64,000 nt of DNA from Sinonovacula constricta (GCA_007844125.1 CM017558.1:53855408-53919407), one strand, 5' to 3'. Positions 47,201 through 61,019 are shown, counted from the stretch's first letter. The notes: generated by a model from the letters alone, not told the origin. A program made the numbers and translations.

Positions 47201-49924
47201 TGGAGTACAAACTCTGACCAAATAACACATGTGCCTGATCTGGAATATAAACTCTGACCAAATAACACTTGTGCCTGATCTTGGATACAAACTCTGACCA
47301 AATAACACCTGTGCCTGATCTGGTGTACAAACTCTGACCAAGTAACACTTGTGCCTAATCTGGGGTATAGACTCTAACCAAATAACACTTGTGCCTGATG
47401 TGGGGTACAAACTCTGACCAAATAACACTTGTGCCTGATGTGGAGTACAAACTCTGACCAAATAACACTTGTGCCTGATGTAGGATTCAAACTCTGACCA
47501 AATAACACTTGTGCCTGATGTGGGATTCAAACTTTGACCAAATAACACTTGTGCCTGATGTGGGATACAAACTCTGACCAAATAACACCTGTGCCTGATG
47601 TGGAGTACAAACTCTGACCAAATAACACTTGTGCCTGATGTGGGATACAAACTCTAACCAAATAACACCTGTGCCTGATGTGGAGTACAAACTCTTACCA
47701 AATAACACATGTGCCTGATCTGGAATACAAACTCTGACCCAATAACACCTGTGCCTGATGTTGGATACAAACTCTGACCAAATAACACCTGTGCCTGATG
47801 TTGGATACAAACTCTAACCAAATAACACCTGTGCCTGATGTGGAGTACAAACTCTGACCAAATAACACTTGTGCCTGATGTAGGATACAAACTCTGACCA
47901 AATAATGCCTGTGCCTGATCTGGGGTACAAACTCTGACCAAATAACACTTGCGCCTGATCTGGGGTATAGACTCTTACCAAATAACACATGTGCCTGATC
48001 TGGGGTACAATCTCTGACCAAATAACACATGTGCCTGATCTGGGGTACAAACTCTGACCAAATAACACCTGTGCCTGATCTGGGGTACAAACTCTGACCA
48101 CTTAACACATGTGTCTGATGTGGAATACAAACTCTGACCAAATATCACATGTGCCTGATCTGGGATACAAACTCTGACCAAATAGCACTTTTGTCTGATC
48201 TGGGATACAAACTCTGACCAAATATCACATGTGTCTGATGTGGAGTACAAACTCTGACCAAATATCACATGTGTCTGATGTGGAGTACAAACTCTGACCA
48301 AATATCACATGTGTCTGATGTGGAGTACAAACTCTGACCAAATATCACATGTGTCTGATGTGGAGTACAAACTCTGACCAAATATCACATGTGCCTGATC
48401 TGGGATACAAACTCTGACCAAATAGCACTTTTGTCTGATCTGGGATACAAACTCTGACCAAATAACACTTGTGCCTGATCTGGGGTACAAACTCTGACCA
48501 AATAACACCTGTGCCTGATGTGGAGTACAAACTCTGACCAAATAACGCCTGTGCCTGATGGTGGTTACAAACTCTAACCAAATAACACTTGTGCCTGATT
48601 GGGGGTACACACTCTGACCAAATAACACTTGTGCCTGATCTGGGGTATAGACTCTGACCAAATAACACTTGTGCCTGATCTGGGGTACAAACTCTGACCA
48701 AATAACACCTGTGCCTGATGTGGAGTACAAACTCTGACCAAATAACACATGTGCCTGATCTGGAATACAAACTCTGACCAAATAACACTTGTGCCTGATC
48801 TGGGGTACAAACTCTGACCAAATAACACTTGTGCCTGATCTGGAGTATAGACTCTGACCAAATAACACTTGTGCCTGATCTGAGGTACAAACTCTGACCA
48901 AATAACACCTGTGCCTGATGTTGGATACAAACTCTGACCAAATAACACCTGTGCCTGATGTTGGATACAAACTCTGACCAAATAACACTTGTGCCTGATA
49001 TGGGGTACAAACTCTGACCAAATAACACCTGTGCCTGATGTGGAGTACAAACTCTGACCAAATAACACCTGTGCCTGATCTGGAATACAAACTCTGACCA
49101 AATAACACTTGTGTCTGATCTGGAATACAAACTCTGACCAAATAACACTTGTGCCTGATGTGGGATCCAAACTCTGACCAAATAACACTTGTGTCTGATG
49201 TGGAGTACAAACTCTGATCAAATAACACATGTGCCTGATCTGGAATACAAACTCTGACCAAATAACACATGTGCCTGATCTGGAATACAAACTCTGACCA
49301 AATAACACTTGTGCCTGATGTGGAGTACAAACTCTGACCAAATAACACATGTGCCTGATGCGGAGTACAAACTCTGATCAAATAACACATGTGCCTGATC
49401 TGGAATACAAACTCTGACCAAATAACACATGTGCCTGATCTGGAATACAAACTCTGACCAAATAACACTTGTGCCTGATCTGGGGTACAAACTCTGACCA
49501 AATAACACATGTGCCTGATGCGGAGTATAAACTCTGATCAAATAACACATGTGCCTGATCTGGAATACAAACTCTGACCAAATAACACATGTGCCTGATC
49601 TGGGGTACAAACTCTGACCAAATAACACTTGCGCCTGATGTGGAATACATGCTGACCAAATAACACCTGTGCCTGATGTGGAATACAAACTCTGACCAAA
49701 TAACACTTGTACCTGATCTGGGGTACAATCTCTGACCAAATAACACTTTTGCCTGATATGGGGTATAAACTCTGACTAAATAACACCTGTGCCTGATGTT
49801 GGATACAAACTCTGACCAAATAACACATGTGCCTGATTTGGGCTATAGACTCTGACCAAATAACACTTGTGCCTGATCTGGGGTATAGACTCTTACCAAA
49901 AAACACTTAGTACAAACTCTGGAC
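38251..49924 (-). repeat. 40-bp satellite array, about 290 copies
   Basis: An 11.7-kb head-to-tail array of a 40-bp monomer (plus strand: tacaaactctgaccaaataa, then cacttgtgcctgat and a variable ctggg/gtggg). Variants fall mainly at the base after CACAC (T, A or C) and in the ctggaa/gtggag/cttgga block. Truncated monomers (ctgatctgaccaaataac) recur in several places. The monomer lacks stops on the minus strand and 40 is not a multiple of three, so all three minus frames stay open, the longest for 1011 residues. These are not genes. Confidence 0.97.
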
Positions 49925-51940
49925 CATCATAGATTTATTATGAGGACCAACAACTGTATCACAGACAGTAGCATTTTACTTAATTAGACATTTAGAGCAA
50001 AGTTTAATGTTGAGATGTGTCAAGTGCATTCTTGACAGGTTTTGTATGGTAAGAACAGACTAAACCTGAACACGTTTGTTGAATCAGTAAAACAATTAAG
50101 CCATTGTTGCAAATGTAGCAAAAAGATTGCATTCTTGATTCAAGAATAATGTGAAACCATCCTTTATGACGTCAAAAGGAAAAAAATGTTATTGTTTAAG
50201 CATAACCCTTTGAGTTGTAAAAGTGAATGCACTGAATAATTATCCGCCCTATTCAAATAGCGTTGATCCTGATCAGACCCAGCTGCCTCTTTAGGATCTT
50301 CACTGTTTGCCTTTAGCAACATGTCTCAGCAAACTACAAGATCAAATATTTCAAAACATTCATCCGGCAGCATATATTAAAACACCACTTATCCCTTGTT
50401 ATGCTGAAGCTATTGATAAGCAATACAAAGTCTTAGTTCTTTACTAAAAACCATGTTGTACATGCAAACTTAAACAGATCTACTGATAACGACAGGCAGT
50501 AAATAGTCTTTAACCTAATCTAGAGGAAACTAGCTTATCAGAATCTATGCTTTTTGTCCATGCCAGTTCAATATGTGCTAAGCAGACTAAGATTTAACAA
50601 ATGAACAACCTCCATTATGCCTTATTGAAGATCTTGAGGAACTTGGCATCACAAAAGTCTTAGCACTGAAGTACTTTCACGTTTACTGCAGTAATACATT
50701 CTAGATTATGATCGCAGCCCACTAGTTATGCATGGCATGCAAGCATGTTTACACTGATCTCCATTGAAAAAAGTTAACTCTCACAAAATTTAAAGTAAAC
50801 ACAAAACTTGTCAAATGTTGAGAATTTGTGCACTTTTCCAGACCAGAATTGCACCTGATGCTCTTTGAACAAGCACATTATATACATCCATGAATTATCA
50901 GTATGTGCGATTGGCAGGTCTTCAGCAAATAATATTTTTTAAAGTTTTTGTTCTATTTAAACATATTTTGCAGATACATGACCACCGACAGACTGAAAAT
51001 GAAGGACTCACAAAATCAAAAGATATTAACAAAATTTAAATATGAAAGTCATATTAAGAGACTGAATACTGACTTATGATTTAATTAAAATTTGATAAAA
51101 CAAAATTCTGCTTTTTGGTAGAAATATTGGTACTTTATTAAACTTTACTTTACTTTATTAAACAGTTATCAGTAAGGAGTGTTATTCCTCCAGATATATA
51201 GTTATTTTAACACTCATCCTTTATTTTTTCCTTTTTACTATGTTTTATATACACTGTAGAAAGCAAAACATTTACAGTACTGGTAGGGCAGGTGGTTTTT
51301 TTTACTTCAAAACTGCCATTCATTTTTTTTACATCAAAAAATCACTTGCATGTCTACATTGTTTAGTACGTACAGTCTCAAAAAAATTATTACATTGTAG
51401 ATGACTTCACCAGGAGCAGCAGCAGTAACGTAGGGGTTCATGAAACAAGAAAGACTGACCCACCTTGCAAAGTTTATCATGTGAGTGCAGGTAACTAGAT
51501 ATTTATCCTCCTATGATTTATATTAAACAACTCTGCACAGACTGGTTAGCTGTGTTCTTGTACAAAGATGTTCATTTATAAATTATAACATTATTAATTT
51601 TATTACAATTACTGTAGCATCAAGTTATAACATGCTTATCATATTAACTTTAGCATTTAAAATATGCCTATAACAAACTGTGCTTCTAGTTTGTGCTGAA
51701 AGCCATGTTCATTTGAGTTTCTCTGTGCACTAATTTCCCTGGCTATCAGTCATGAAAAACATCATGAAGGTCAGTGCTATATTAATATCTTTGATAACAT
51801 TCTATTGAAGAGTCTGTAAATGTTGTTACTCAGGCAAAGCATCTATTATAATACTATATAAACATAACTATGCATGTATAAGTAAATGTATATATAACGA
51901 GAGTAAAAGCATACAGAAAATACTAGGTTGGTGTTGACTA
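49925..51940. other. No gene seen
   Basis: AT-rich sequence after the 40-bp satellite. A hairpin-element relic lies near 50255-50320. No exon or RNA gene is supported. Confidence 0.45.
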
Positions 51941-51944
51941 ACGA

Positions 51945-52300
51945 AAAAGAGGGCCATGACATCCCTATATCTCTCACTTAAGTGCAAGAGACGTTGAGAC
52001 AAAATTAGCAAAGAAAATAACAAATATCAAGGCTCTAGCTCTTGCAGTTTCTTAAAAGAATATTGTCAACGCTTTCCTATTTAGCCATAAAAGGAAAATG
52101 ACCATGCCCTGGTGGCCATATTTTTAGATGTATTATAATTATTTGAACATCTTTTTCATTCCCCCTGCCTGCTTAAGCTTCTAAAAAGCTTTGATCGACT
52201 TTGGTCCAGCGATTTCCGAGATGTCAAATGTACGAGATCACAATAGCTCATCCTGAGCATAAGCTCTGGTGAGATAAATCACTAGGGGACTAAAATTAAA
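51945..52300. repeat. Probable dispersed-repeat segment
   Basis: Segments such as aatgaccatgccctggtggc, agcgatttccgagatgtcaa and cacaatagctcatcctgagc resemble words common in bivalve dispersed repeats. That is from memory only, and no structural ends are seen. Confidence 0.3.
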
Positions 52301-54425
52301 TCTAAAGTATTTTATTTTTATCACAAGCTGTTGTGCCCCTAAATATTTAACATTTGATTTTCCCTCTACATGTGGCATGAAAAGAGGTCGGTCTTGATGC
52401 ACGTGACAGGTTTATCACTCTGATGGTTCATAAACCATGTTATTGCAACGGGCTTTATATATCTAATGTAATGGTAGGATAAAAAATATAACTCAAGTAA
52501 TAAAAGATAAAAAAATATTACATAAATAGTATGAAAAACAACAACAGAGGAAATAAATAATTTAATAAGATAATTCATAAGTAATTTAATTAAACAATTA
52601 CTAAAATAATACAAATTGTACAAATAATATTAATAAATATAAAAAAAAAAACAGTCTGTTTATTAGCAAATGTATAAACCTGAATGGATGGTGTTCTTTT
52701 TTATATCAAATAAATCATATTGTCTGTTGTTTGGAAGCTGATCAGGTCTCTCTGTTGATTGATAACCTGTTTGTTTTTATTTGAGACAAGTCACGCAAAT
52801 CAATATTATTTAATCATTGTCAGAAAAGTCCTACAGGAGCTTTAAACTGCTGGTTTTGTCAATATATGAAAGTAACTAGAAGCCTAATTATTTGTCCTGT
52901 AGCTACGTTTTAACATTTTAACATATTTTGGAGTGTCTGTGGGCGAGAAGTTAGAGTTTGTGTCTTCAAACTTCTCAGCCCCTTTAATGGCCTGGGTATA
53001 TGGTGAGAACTTATATGTTGGACGTCTTAAAGTTGAACCTCTGATTGCACTTCTAGCCATACATGTGTCTGGGGTCTTTTTTATCAACAACTGGATGCTG
53101 CAAATAGCACCATAACAAACATGTAATGTTTAAAAAAGCAACAACAACAACTAAGAAATAAAGTTGATTCTAGACAGACAATCTGGAAAACAAGATCTAT
53201 ACCTTCAGATTGTATAAATAATTCTTGACTGTCCACTTTCTTGTCAGGCCAGTTATAGGTTCTTAACTTACACCATAACATCCTCCAGTTCAAGAAATCT
53301 GGATGTCTTTAAATGGCTGTTTTTTGTGGAGTGTGATGTGCTATGTATGTATCTAATCAAATCATCATCAGTTGATAACATCAACACTCATGCCCTGTTC
53401 AATGTACAGTTCAATACACAAAAGAAAACAATCAACAGAAGGGACATCATTGCAGAATGATTCAGCAAACACAAACATCAAAACATGTCATGAAACTAAC
53501 CAAGACCACTGGCATGCTATGCTCTCTAGTTACAAAGATGTAGACAACATTGTGAGGTTCATCACAGTTTTATGATCTTTGAAATGTCAATGCGAAGTTT
53601 GTTTTATAGACTGTCAAATCATCACCAGTAATAGACCTCTGCTCCAGCTGCATCATATATAGACTTAGGCAAAAAGTGTAGATCCAGTTGATCAATTCTC
53701 TGCTGAGAGTTGTCTGATTAGGATCAATACTATTTGCTGGGGAATATTTATCAGTGGGTAAGAAACATTTGTGTGTATTATTTACCAAATACATGAAGAT
53801 TACAGATTAGTTACTATCAAATGAGCCAGCATGATGAGAGTGAATAGGAGGTGGCTGTAAAATGATCATCAATAATATAAAACCCATCAACACATATTCA
53901 TGATCAGAGGAATCATTTGCTTGCAAGGACAAAGTGACAACAGTTTTATTAATCATCATGCAAGTTGCTATCTGACTTCTCTGTTACTAGTTCATCATCA
54001 ATATCAATTGAAATATTAAAGTGGCACCTGACCAAGTTGTTAGAGTTGCCTACCCCTAACTCCCCAGCTACTTATCTCACAGCTAGTTCAAGACTCCGTC
54101 GGAGAGAAAACTTTGCATGAGGAGGTTCTCCAGCTAACCTTCAGTGAACCCTCGAGCCAACTACTATCTAAGGACTTTCTACATCAGTAGTATTACCAGG
54201 ATTGTGTCAGTGTAAGGTTACATAACAACAACAAAAATATCAATATTATCATATTCTACAAGAAGCTAAAGAATCATCATCTGATTTGATAATATTGTTA
54301 TCATCAAAACTAAAACTAGTGGTACCATTTTTACAGCATTCCCAGAATCAACAATGTTATAATTACATGTGTCTTCTCATGACAACCATCATGAGCCCCA
54401 AAACTTAAGTTTCCTCCTTGTCAGT
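52301..54425. other. No gene seen
   Basis: Mostly AT-rich unique sequence. Short open frames near 52884-53293 and 53372-53794 show no recognisable motif, no periodic codon bias and no matching splice sites. Confidence 0.4.
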
Positions 54426-54429
54426 TTAC

Positions 54430-54720
54430 CCCTACCTGGTAACCCAATTGGTACAGCTTCATGTATGGGAAGTCTCAGGTTCAAAACAAGGGTTACCACA
54501 TAACAAAATGATAGTGGTATATCTCTTTTAGTAACACTTAAGCAAATACAGGGGAAGTTTCATGACTGGTCAGTCCAGTGCCAGGATAATGTGTACTGAG
54601 TGTGTGCCATCATGCCAGATGTTCATTGCATGCAATACACAGTAAAGGCAGCACTATATCTGCTTCAAATGAAATCTCCAGTAATTAAAATTCTTGGAAG
54701 GACAATAAACCAAACAAACT
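54430..54720 (+). mobile_element. SINE family A copy, plus orientation
   Basis: The order is reversed relative to the other copies: a tRNA-like head (aattggtacagcttcatg, caggttcaaaac), the body (gtgccatcatgccagatg, aaaggcagcactatatctgc) and an aataaaccaaacaaac tail. Confidence 0.75.
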
Positions 54721-55560
54721 TTTTAGCTCACACAATGGAAGTTCTTTTATTTTTTAAGAAAGGTTTGGATCTTACATAAAATAATAAATAACATACACAT
54801 GGTGCAATACAAATTGTAGTTTTAGGAACTGGAATATACTTTCCCAGATTAATCTACAACTTGTTTTCTTTTTCTAATTAAACTCTCCAAAATGTTTGGC
54901 TAATGCAAAGAATCTTAAAGCAGTGATTTTTGAGTCTCGTAATACAACTTCTAAATAAACCCCACTTACAGTTTATAAGTTTAAAATTTAATGTCTTGAT
55001 AGTATATTGTGTAATTCCAAAAGTGAAATATACCCGACTGTTTTATTCTTATGAATGTACTGCAAGATAAAGGGAAGGCAACTCCATAAAATCGTTTAAT
55101 ATGTGGTGCCAGTCTGTAGGGGCCCAATTACTTTTTGCTTCATTAAAGCTAAAAAAGACATTATCCGCTGACATAAATGTCACAGCCAATCAAATTTCAG
55201 CATCAAATTAACTGCCCACTGACTTGCTTAACAAGCTGTGCAAATTGCTGCTTTATTTTTTTACAACCTCCTTCACAAGTGGCCAGATAAAGTGGAAACG
55301 TTTGACTCAATGCACCTATTGACATAGACCCATGTTCTGGATGAATAAAAAGCATGTTTTTGCTCTATATATATTGAGTATGATCATAAAGCTTACAGGG
55401 GAGAAAAGGTTGCGATCACTTACACAACATGCCAGTGCAGAAGATAAGAATGAAACCACAGTACCAATAAAGTTACATGGGTAAACAGAAATTTTAAAAT
55501 TTCTAGAATACTTAAATCAGTCTGGTTCTGAGGCTGTTAACATGAGAAAATCTCATAAGT
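54721..55560. other. No gene seen
   Basis: AT-rich sequence between two SINE copies; nothing supported. Confidence 0.45.
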
Positions 55561-55562
55561 GT

Positions 55563-55735
55563 TTGTTGTGTTTATTGTCCCACTAACAGTATTTCAGATA
55601 TTTGGATTGTGCTACCAGATCCCAACTCTTGATGCATTTGAAATGATGCAAGCTGCAAAAAGCAATTAAACCAGGGAGAGAATCGAACAGACAACCTCCT
55701 GCAAACAGTTCAGATCCATACCAGCCAAATAACTT
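55563..55735 (-). repeat. Internally deleted SINE copy
   Basis: The tail-side block (tttattgtcccactaacagt, atttcagatatttgg) is followed directly by a B-box-bearing block that reads tgttcgattctctccctgg on the minus strand. The central body is missing. Confidence 0.5.
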
Positions 55736-55767
55736 TAAAAAGCTAGCCAGAAATAATAATTAGGAGA

Positions 55768-56166
55768 TGATAACAGCTGGTCTGACCTGCTCAATGCTGA
55801 CATCCAATGATAACAGCTGGTCTGACCTTCTCAATGCTGACATCCAATGATAACAGCTGGTCTGACCTGCTCAATGCTGACATCCAAAGATAACAGCTGG
55901 TCTGACCTTCTCAATGCTGACATCCAATGATAACAGCTGGTCTGACCTGCTCAATGCTGACATCCAATGATAACAGCTGGTCTGACCTGCTCAATGCTGA
56001 CATCCAATGATAACAGCTGGTCTGACCTGCTCAATGCTGACATCCAATGATAACAGCTGATCTGACCTGCTAAATGCTGACATCCAATGATAACAGCTGG
56101 TCTGACCTGCTTAATGCTGACAGCCAATGATAACAGCTGGTCTGACCTGCTCAATGCTGACATCCA
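55768..56166 (+). repeat. 40-bp tandem repeat, 10 copies
   Basis: Ten nearly identical 40-bp units built on gataacagctggtctgacc, then tgctcaatgctgacatcca. It is unrelated in sequence to the 40-bp satellite at 38251-49924 despite the same length. The units are very homogeneous, which suggests recent expansion. Confidence 0.95.
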
Positions 56167-56169
56167 TTC

Positions 56170-58078
56170 TTTGTTTGATACGGATCTATTTATCACTGAA
56201 TGACTCTTTTTGACAAAGAAACGATGCGCACAGGTCTTTATTTGAACATGAGCACATCTATCTAGAAGATTTTCTTTTAATGTTCTGATATTGCTTTATA
56301 TTTATAAAAAATGCAAAAGTAACCCTTAACAAATTATAAAATTTGCACAAATTCCTGCAGTCAAATTAAATAAACATTTTATTGGTTTCTCTAACAGAAA
56401 ACAAAAATAGCCTAAATATATAATGTGTGTGATATGAATGACACAAATAAAACTGTGTAGAATATGACATGGCACAAAACAAGAAACTGACTGCTTCTAT
56501 AGTCATACAAAATGTTAAGAAAACACATGGTCATTATTAGTATATATACCATGGTTCAGTTTTCAGCATTTTTTTAGATAACTACTTGAAGTGGTAAATT
56601 TGCCATGACCATTTAAGGGACAGCATAGAAAATGATTAAAATGAGTGTTTAGACACTAGTGAATGTGACATATTTCTACATCATAATAACAACATTTAAA
56701 TAAGAAAGAAACAAGTCCACCTTAAAACAACTAGTCTACAGTTTATCAAATTGACATGTTTTCTTATTTTTGTTTATGCAATAAACATTCCAGTGATTGG
56801 CTTGATAGTGACATAATCTTTTAAATACAAATGAAGTGTGGATTGGTTATGTAACTGAATAAAGCTTTATTTACTTTCTGCACGAATGTTAATTATTCTA
56901 AAATGATCATGCTAAAATATCTTAAAGTATTCTGTCCAACTGTAACTGTATATGCTTCTTGCTTTCAAGGTTGGATAAGACTTTTTTACCTGAATCTTAC
57001 ATGTTGACAGTGTGTATATCAGATACTGACCTCGTTTTTGGTCCTTCAGTGAAGGAAGACCTGAGCACAGGCTTTATAAACACCTCAAGTGCGGAACACC
57101 TTCCAACTCAGTCAAGATCCTTTACTTATCAAATGGATTGGTGTTTACAGCTTACTAACAGAACTCATTTCTTCTTAAAGATATTTTTAAAACACACACT
57201 CATATGTCTGCTTTAAATTGTGTGAACTATAAAATTAATGGTACATCAGTTACCAGTTATATTGTTTAAAACATTCACTTTCGCTTTTATTCTTTAATAA
57301 TCAACAGTTTATAAAAACAAACATTATATTAAAAAGCTTCAGCCACATCAAAGAATTAGCCTTCAGCAAGGCAAACCAATGGGAACGAGGATTGATATAC
57401 ACATATATATATAAACCCTTATCATGCTATGGTTTATTCTAACCCATAATAATTCCTAGTCATCTTGTCACATATCTACATGAAAACATGTTTATTCATA
57501 TTGATAAAGACTCCTTAGCAAACAGATCCTGATCAGATAACTCCCATTACACTAATCCAGATCTACACTATTTGCCTAATCTTATCAGTATGTGCTTGGA
57601 AGGTTAGGTGCTAGAATTTATCTCCTGGAGATATCATTTTTCACAGCTCCGGAACACTTTATCACACTCTATGGCAACATAAAATAGAGAGTTAGACACT
57701 TGTAAAATGTAAACAAAACAAACATAGCCTCCAAACCTGATGTGCATCAACACAAGCTGAATGGTGGATGCCATAACATAGGCATCAAGGTCAACAAAAG
57801 TCAAATTATTTCATCAAGTCTTTTTTCATTCAAATCATTAAACATTTCAGTAGGTGCTCTTACAACTGAAGCCCAAAACGAAGCACAGCTATAAAAATTC
57901 AGCAACAGTGGGAATCAAACTCTGGCCAATAGATTCAAAGGCCAATATTAGTCAGATATTCATTATAAAGCATAATTTTATTTCCATTAACATGACTTGT
58001 ATGTTATAACCTAATGCTAACACAAATACTCCAATTTTCTCCTTGCTGGATAGTTTAAAATCTAAGGTGAAAATGGTA
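56170..58078. other. No gene seen
   Basis: AT-rich sequence. A hairpin-element relic lies near 57515-57600 and a possible SINE B-box relic near 57900-57950. The 85-residue open frame at 56959-57216 shows no known motif. Confidence 0.4.
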
Positions 58079-58080
58079 CA

Positions 58081-58405
58081 TCCCTGTAGGTACCAATCCC
58101 TGTAGGTACCAAACCTTGTAGGTACCAATCATCATAGGTACCAGTCCATATAGGTACCAATCCCTGTAGGTACCAATCGTTGTAGGTACCAATCCTTGTA
58201 CGTATCAACAATTAACAGTGATTGGTACCAACAGGGATTGGTACCTACAAGGATGGGTACCTACAAGGATTGGTACCTACAAGGATTGGCACCTACAGGA
58301 TTGGTACCTACAGGGATTGGTACCTACGTGGATTGGTACCTACATGGACTGGTTCCTACAAGAATTGGTACCTACAAGGATTGGTACCTACAAGGATTGG
58401 TACTT
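58081..58405. repeat. Head-to-head 16-bp minisatellite (inverted arrays)
   Basis: The left arm (58081-58206) holds eight 16-bp units of the form tccctgtaggtaccaa. After a short spacer (caacaattaacagtg) the right arm (58220-58405) holds about twelve units of the reverse complement, ggattggtacctacaa. Each unit also contains the palindrome GGTACC. Together they make a large imperfect inverted repeat. Confidence 0.93.
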
Positions 58406-58419
58406 AAAAAGATTGTAAA

Positions 58420-59400
58420 TTTTCTTCTCTGTAATTCTTTAAAATGGTCGTAAACACATTCCTCTTTGTGATTGGACTGGTATTATGTTAGTTCGAAAGA
58501 TAATGTTTTAGTCCTTTTTTGAAAATGCAATTGTGACGAACTGTCACCAAGTAGTTTTTATTAATCTCTCTGCATATGATTGCATAATTCTTCAAACAAC
58601 AAATATTTTACTGGTACGCATTCAAACTGTCTCATATTGAATGATTCTTCATCCATTAATATATATTTTGGATTATGAGGTATGAGAAATTATTCCACTA
58701 AATCAGAATATTCCCCTTGAGGATTATTTTCATTTTCAGTTGTTAAATATTATAACACTAAGTTAATCTCTGCAGAAGATAGAATCCTCCTTATATTGTG
58801 GGTGAGAACCTTTTTAGTTCATTGCAGAATCCCCCATTTCTGCTGTTCACATCTTTGTTTTCCAACAAAACTGTTAACTCTTAACTTGTTCAACAGGAAT
58901 TGAGCAAGCAAATAGGACAAATAGTTTAGACTCAGATCAGCCAGCTGTCTGATTAAGATCTGCATGGATAAAGTAGACAACAGACACCCAGACACGTAAC
59001 AACATAATCATGTGGTTATCATAAATTGACCACTTCCGTTCATAAATTGGGGGAAAAAAATAAACACTGAAAACTTGAAGGGGTTTCTCTTTGAAGAGAA
59101 CTTACAATGTTTGCAAAAATGATGAACAAGATATGGTTCTGAATTGCTTATCAGTCACAATTATTCCAACAAATTTGACATGTTTTGTTTCAGTGGTTTT
59201 GAGTGGGTCACAGAAAATTGAAGTAAAATTGATGTACTGACTTTTTATAATATTTTAAGCACATTAGAAATATCCTAGATAAACCTTTTTAATCGTTTGG
59301 GTCTGTAGACATAACATACCTATAACAAACCAAATGTACAATGTGTCATACAATAAATTCTTTTTTCATTAGGAGTGTACTTTGAAACCTAAGCAATGAA
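58420..59400. other. No gene seen
   Basis: AT-rich sequence with a hairpin-element relic near 58925-58970. Nothing else is supported. Confidence 0.45.
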
Positions 59401-59404
59401 AAGT

Positions 59405-60170
59405 CTAATACATACTTTGGATGCAGAGGAAAATATAGCCTTGTACACATTTTGAAAGCAAAGTGAAATATAGCCTTGTACACACTTTGAAAGCAAAGTG
59501 AAATATAGCCTTGTACACACTTTGAAAGCAAAGTAAAATATAGCCTTGTACACACTTTGAAAGCAAAGTGAAATATAGCCTTGTACACACTTTGAAAGCA
59601 AAGTGAAATATAGCCTTGTACACACATTGAAAGCAAAGTGAAATATAGCCTTGTACACACTTTGAAAGCAAAGTAATTAAGTATAGATTTATACACACAT
59701 TGAAAGCAAAGTGAAATATAGCCTTGTACACACTTTGAAAGCAAAGTGAAATATAGCCTTGTACACACTTTGAAAGCAAAGTAAAATATAGCCTTGTACA
59801 CACTTTGAAAGCAAAGTAAAATATAGCCTTGTACACACTTTGAAAGCAAAGTGAAAAATAGCCTTGTACACACTTTGAAAGCAAAGTGAAATATAGCCTT
59901 GTACACACATTGAAAGCAAAGTGAAATATAGCCTTGTACACACTTTGAAAGCAAAGTAATTAAGTATAGATTTATACACACATTGAAAGCAAAGTGAAAT
60001 ATAGCCTTGTACACACTTTGAAAGCAAAGTGAAATATAGCCTTGTACACAATTTGAAAGCAAAGTGAAATATAGCCTTGTACACACTTTGAAAGCAAAGT
60101 GTTTAGGTATAGATTTATACACACATTGAAAGCAAAGTAAAGTATAGCCTAATACACACTTTGAAAGCAA
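59405..60170 (-). repeat. Second 35-bp tandem repeat, about 21 copies
   Basis: The units are built on agcaaagtgaaatatagcct, then tgtacacactttgaa, with a diverged unit (gtaattaagtatagatt) inserted at 59671, 59956 and near 60100. Minus frames are open for up to 274 residues because the unit has no stop on that strand. It is not a gene. It shares the period but not the sequence of the 5.9-12.2 kb satellite. Confidence 0.93.
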
Positions 60171-61015
60171 AGAATAGTATTGTACAGTAGAGCAAAGTAT
60201 AGTCTAACACATATACTTGCATTGAATGCATAGCCTTATATATACAACACTTGGAAAGCAGGGTAAAGAATTGCATAATACATACTTGTGCAAAACTGCA
60301 CAGCCTTTTTCCTAGAAACCCTAATTTAATCACTTATTTTCACAGAAAGTTCAAATTCTAGCTTAGTTTTCTATTTTAAATCCTCAAAATGAAACTCAAG
60401 TGTGATCAATATTTAATACCACACCCGATTTACATCATTTAGGACTATATTACTACACAGTTAATGTCAACTTTTAGACCTCATCTCTCTAAAACAATGG
60501 ATCACTGTTTGAACAGCAAGGCAACAACAATGGCTAGAAGGTAACTTTGTTTCCTAGATAACTGGTTTCCCTGGAAACTGTCTAACTCATATTGAGAATT
60601 AGAACTTCAATATAAGTTTGTATTAAGTCAAGCACAACTCATATGTTACTTAATTTTGTTTGTATTTGATGTCATATTTTTAGCCAAAGACCTCTTATTT
60701 ACATATAGTGGTAAACTGTGCCTGTTCCTCTGTCAGAGGGTCTGTCCACATGTTGACATGGGGTAAGGGGGAAGAGTGAGGTTAAATCTCAATTTTTCCA
60801 AGCAATGTATTTTATATTTCTCAAACTATATATGGTTGCTAATTGAAAGAATTGTAGAAATGTTCCAATTCAAACAAGCACCTGCCAAGTTAAGGCACAT
60901 AAATTAAAAGATTTAGCAATGAGCTACATTACGTACCTCATATTTATCTGGGCTTCTATGCAGATCCTCCCAGTTTTAAAGTTTGAGGGTTTTTTCTTGA
61001 CAATATGTTTCTAGC
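60171..61015. other. No gene seen
   Basis: AT-rich sequence, with decaying partial units of the 35-bp repeat at its left end (to about 60300). Nothing else is supported. Confidence 0.45.
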
Positions 61016-61019
61016 AACT

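Noticed and set aside
38250..49906. Minus-strand open frames up to 1011 residues in the 40-bp array
   Set aside because: These are translations of a stop-free satellite in three overlapping frames. Indel-bearing monomers and block duplications follow DNA periods and not codon periods.
56959..57216. 85-residue plus-strand open frame
   Set aside because: No known motif or matching splice signals; the length is expected by chance in this much sequence.
59346..60170. 274-residue minus-strand frame with CVQGYISLCFQSVYKAIF-like repeats
   Set aside because: This is the translation of the second 35-bp tandem repeat; no independent coding signal.
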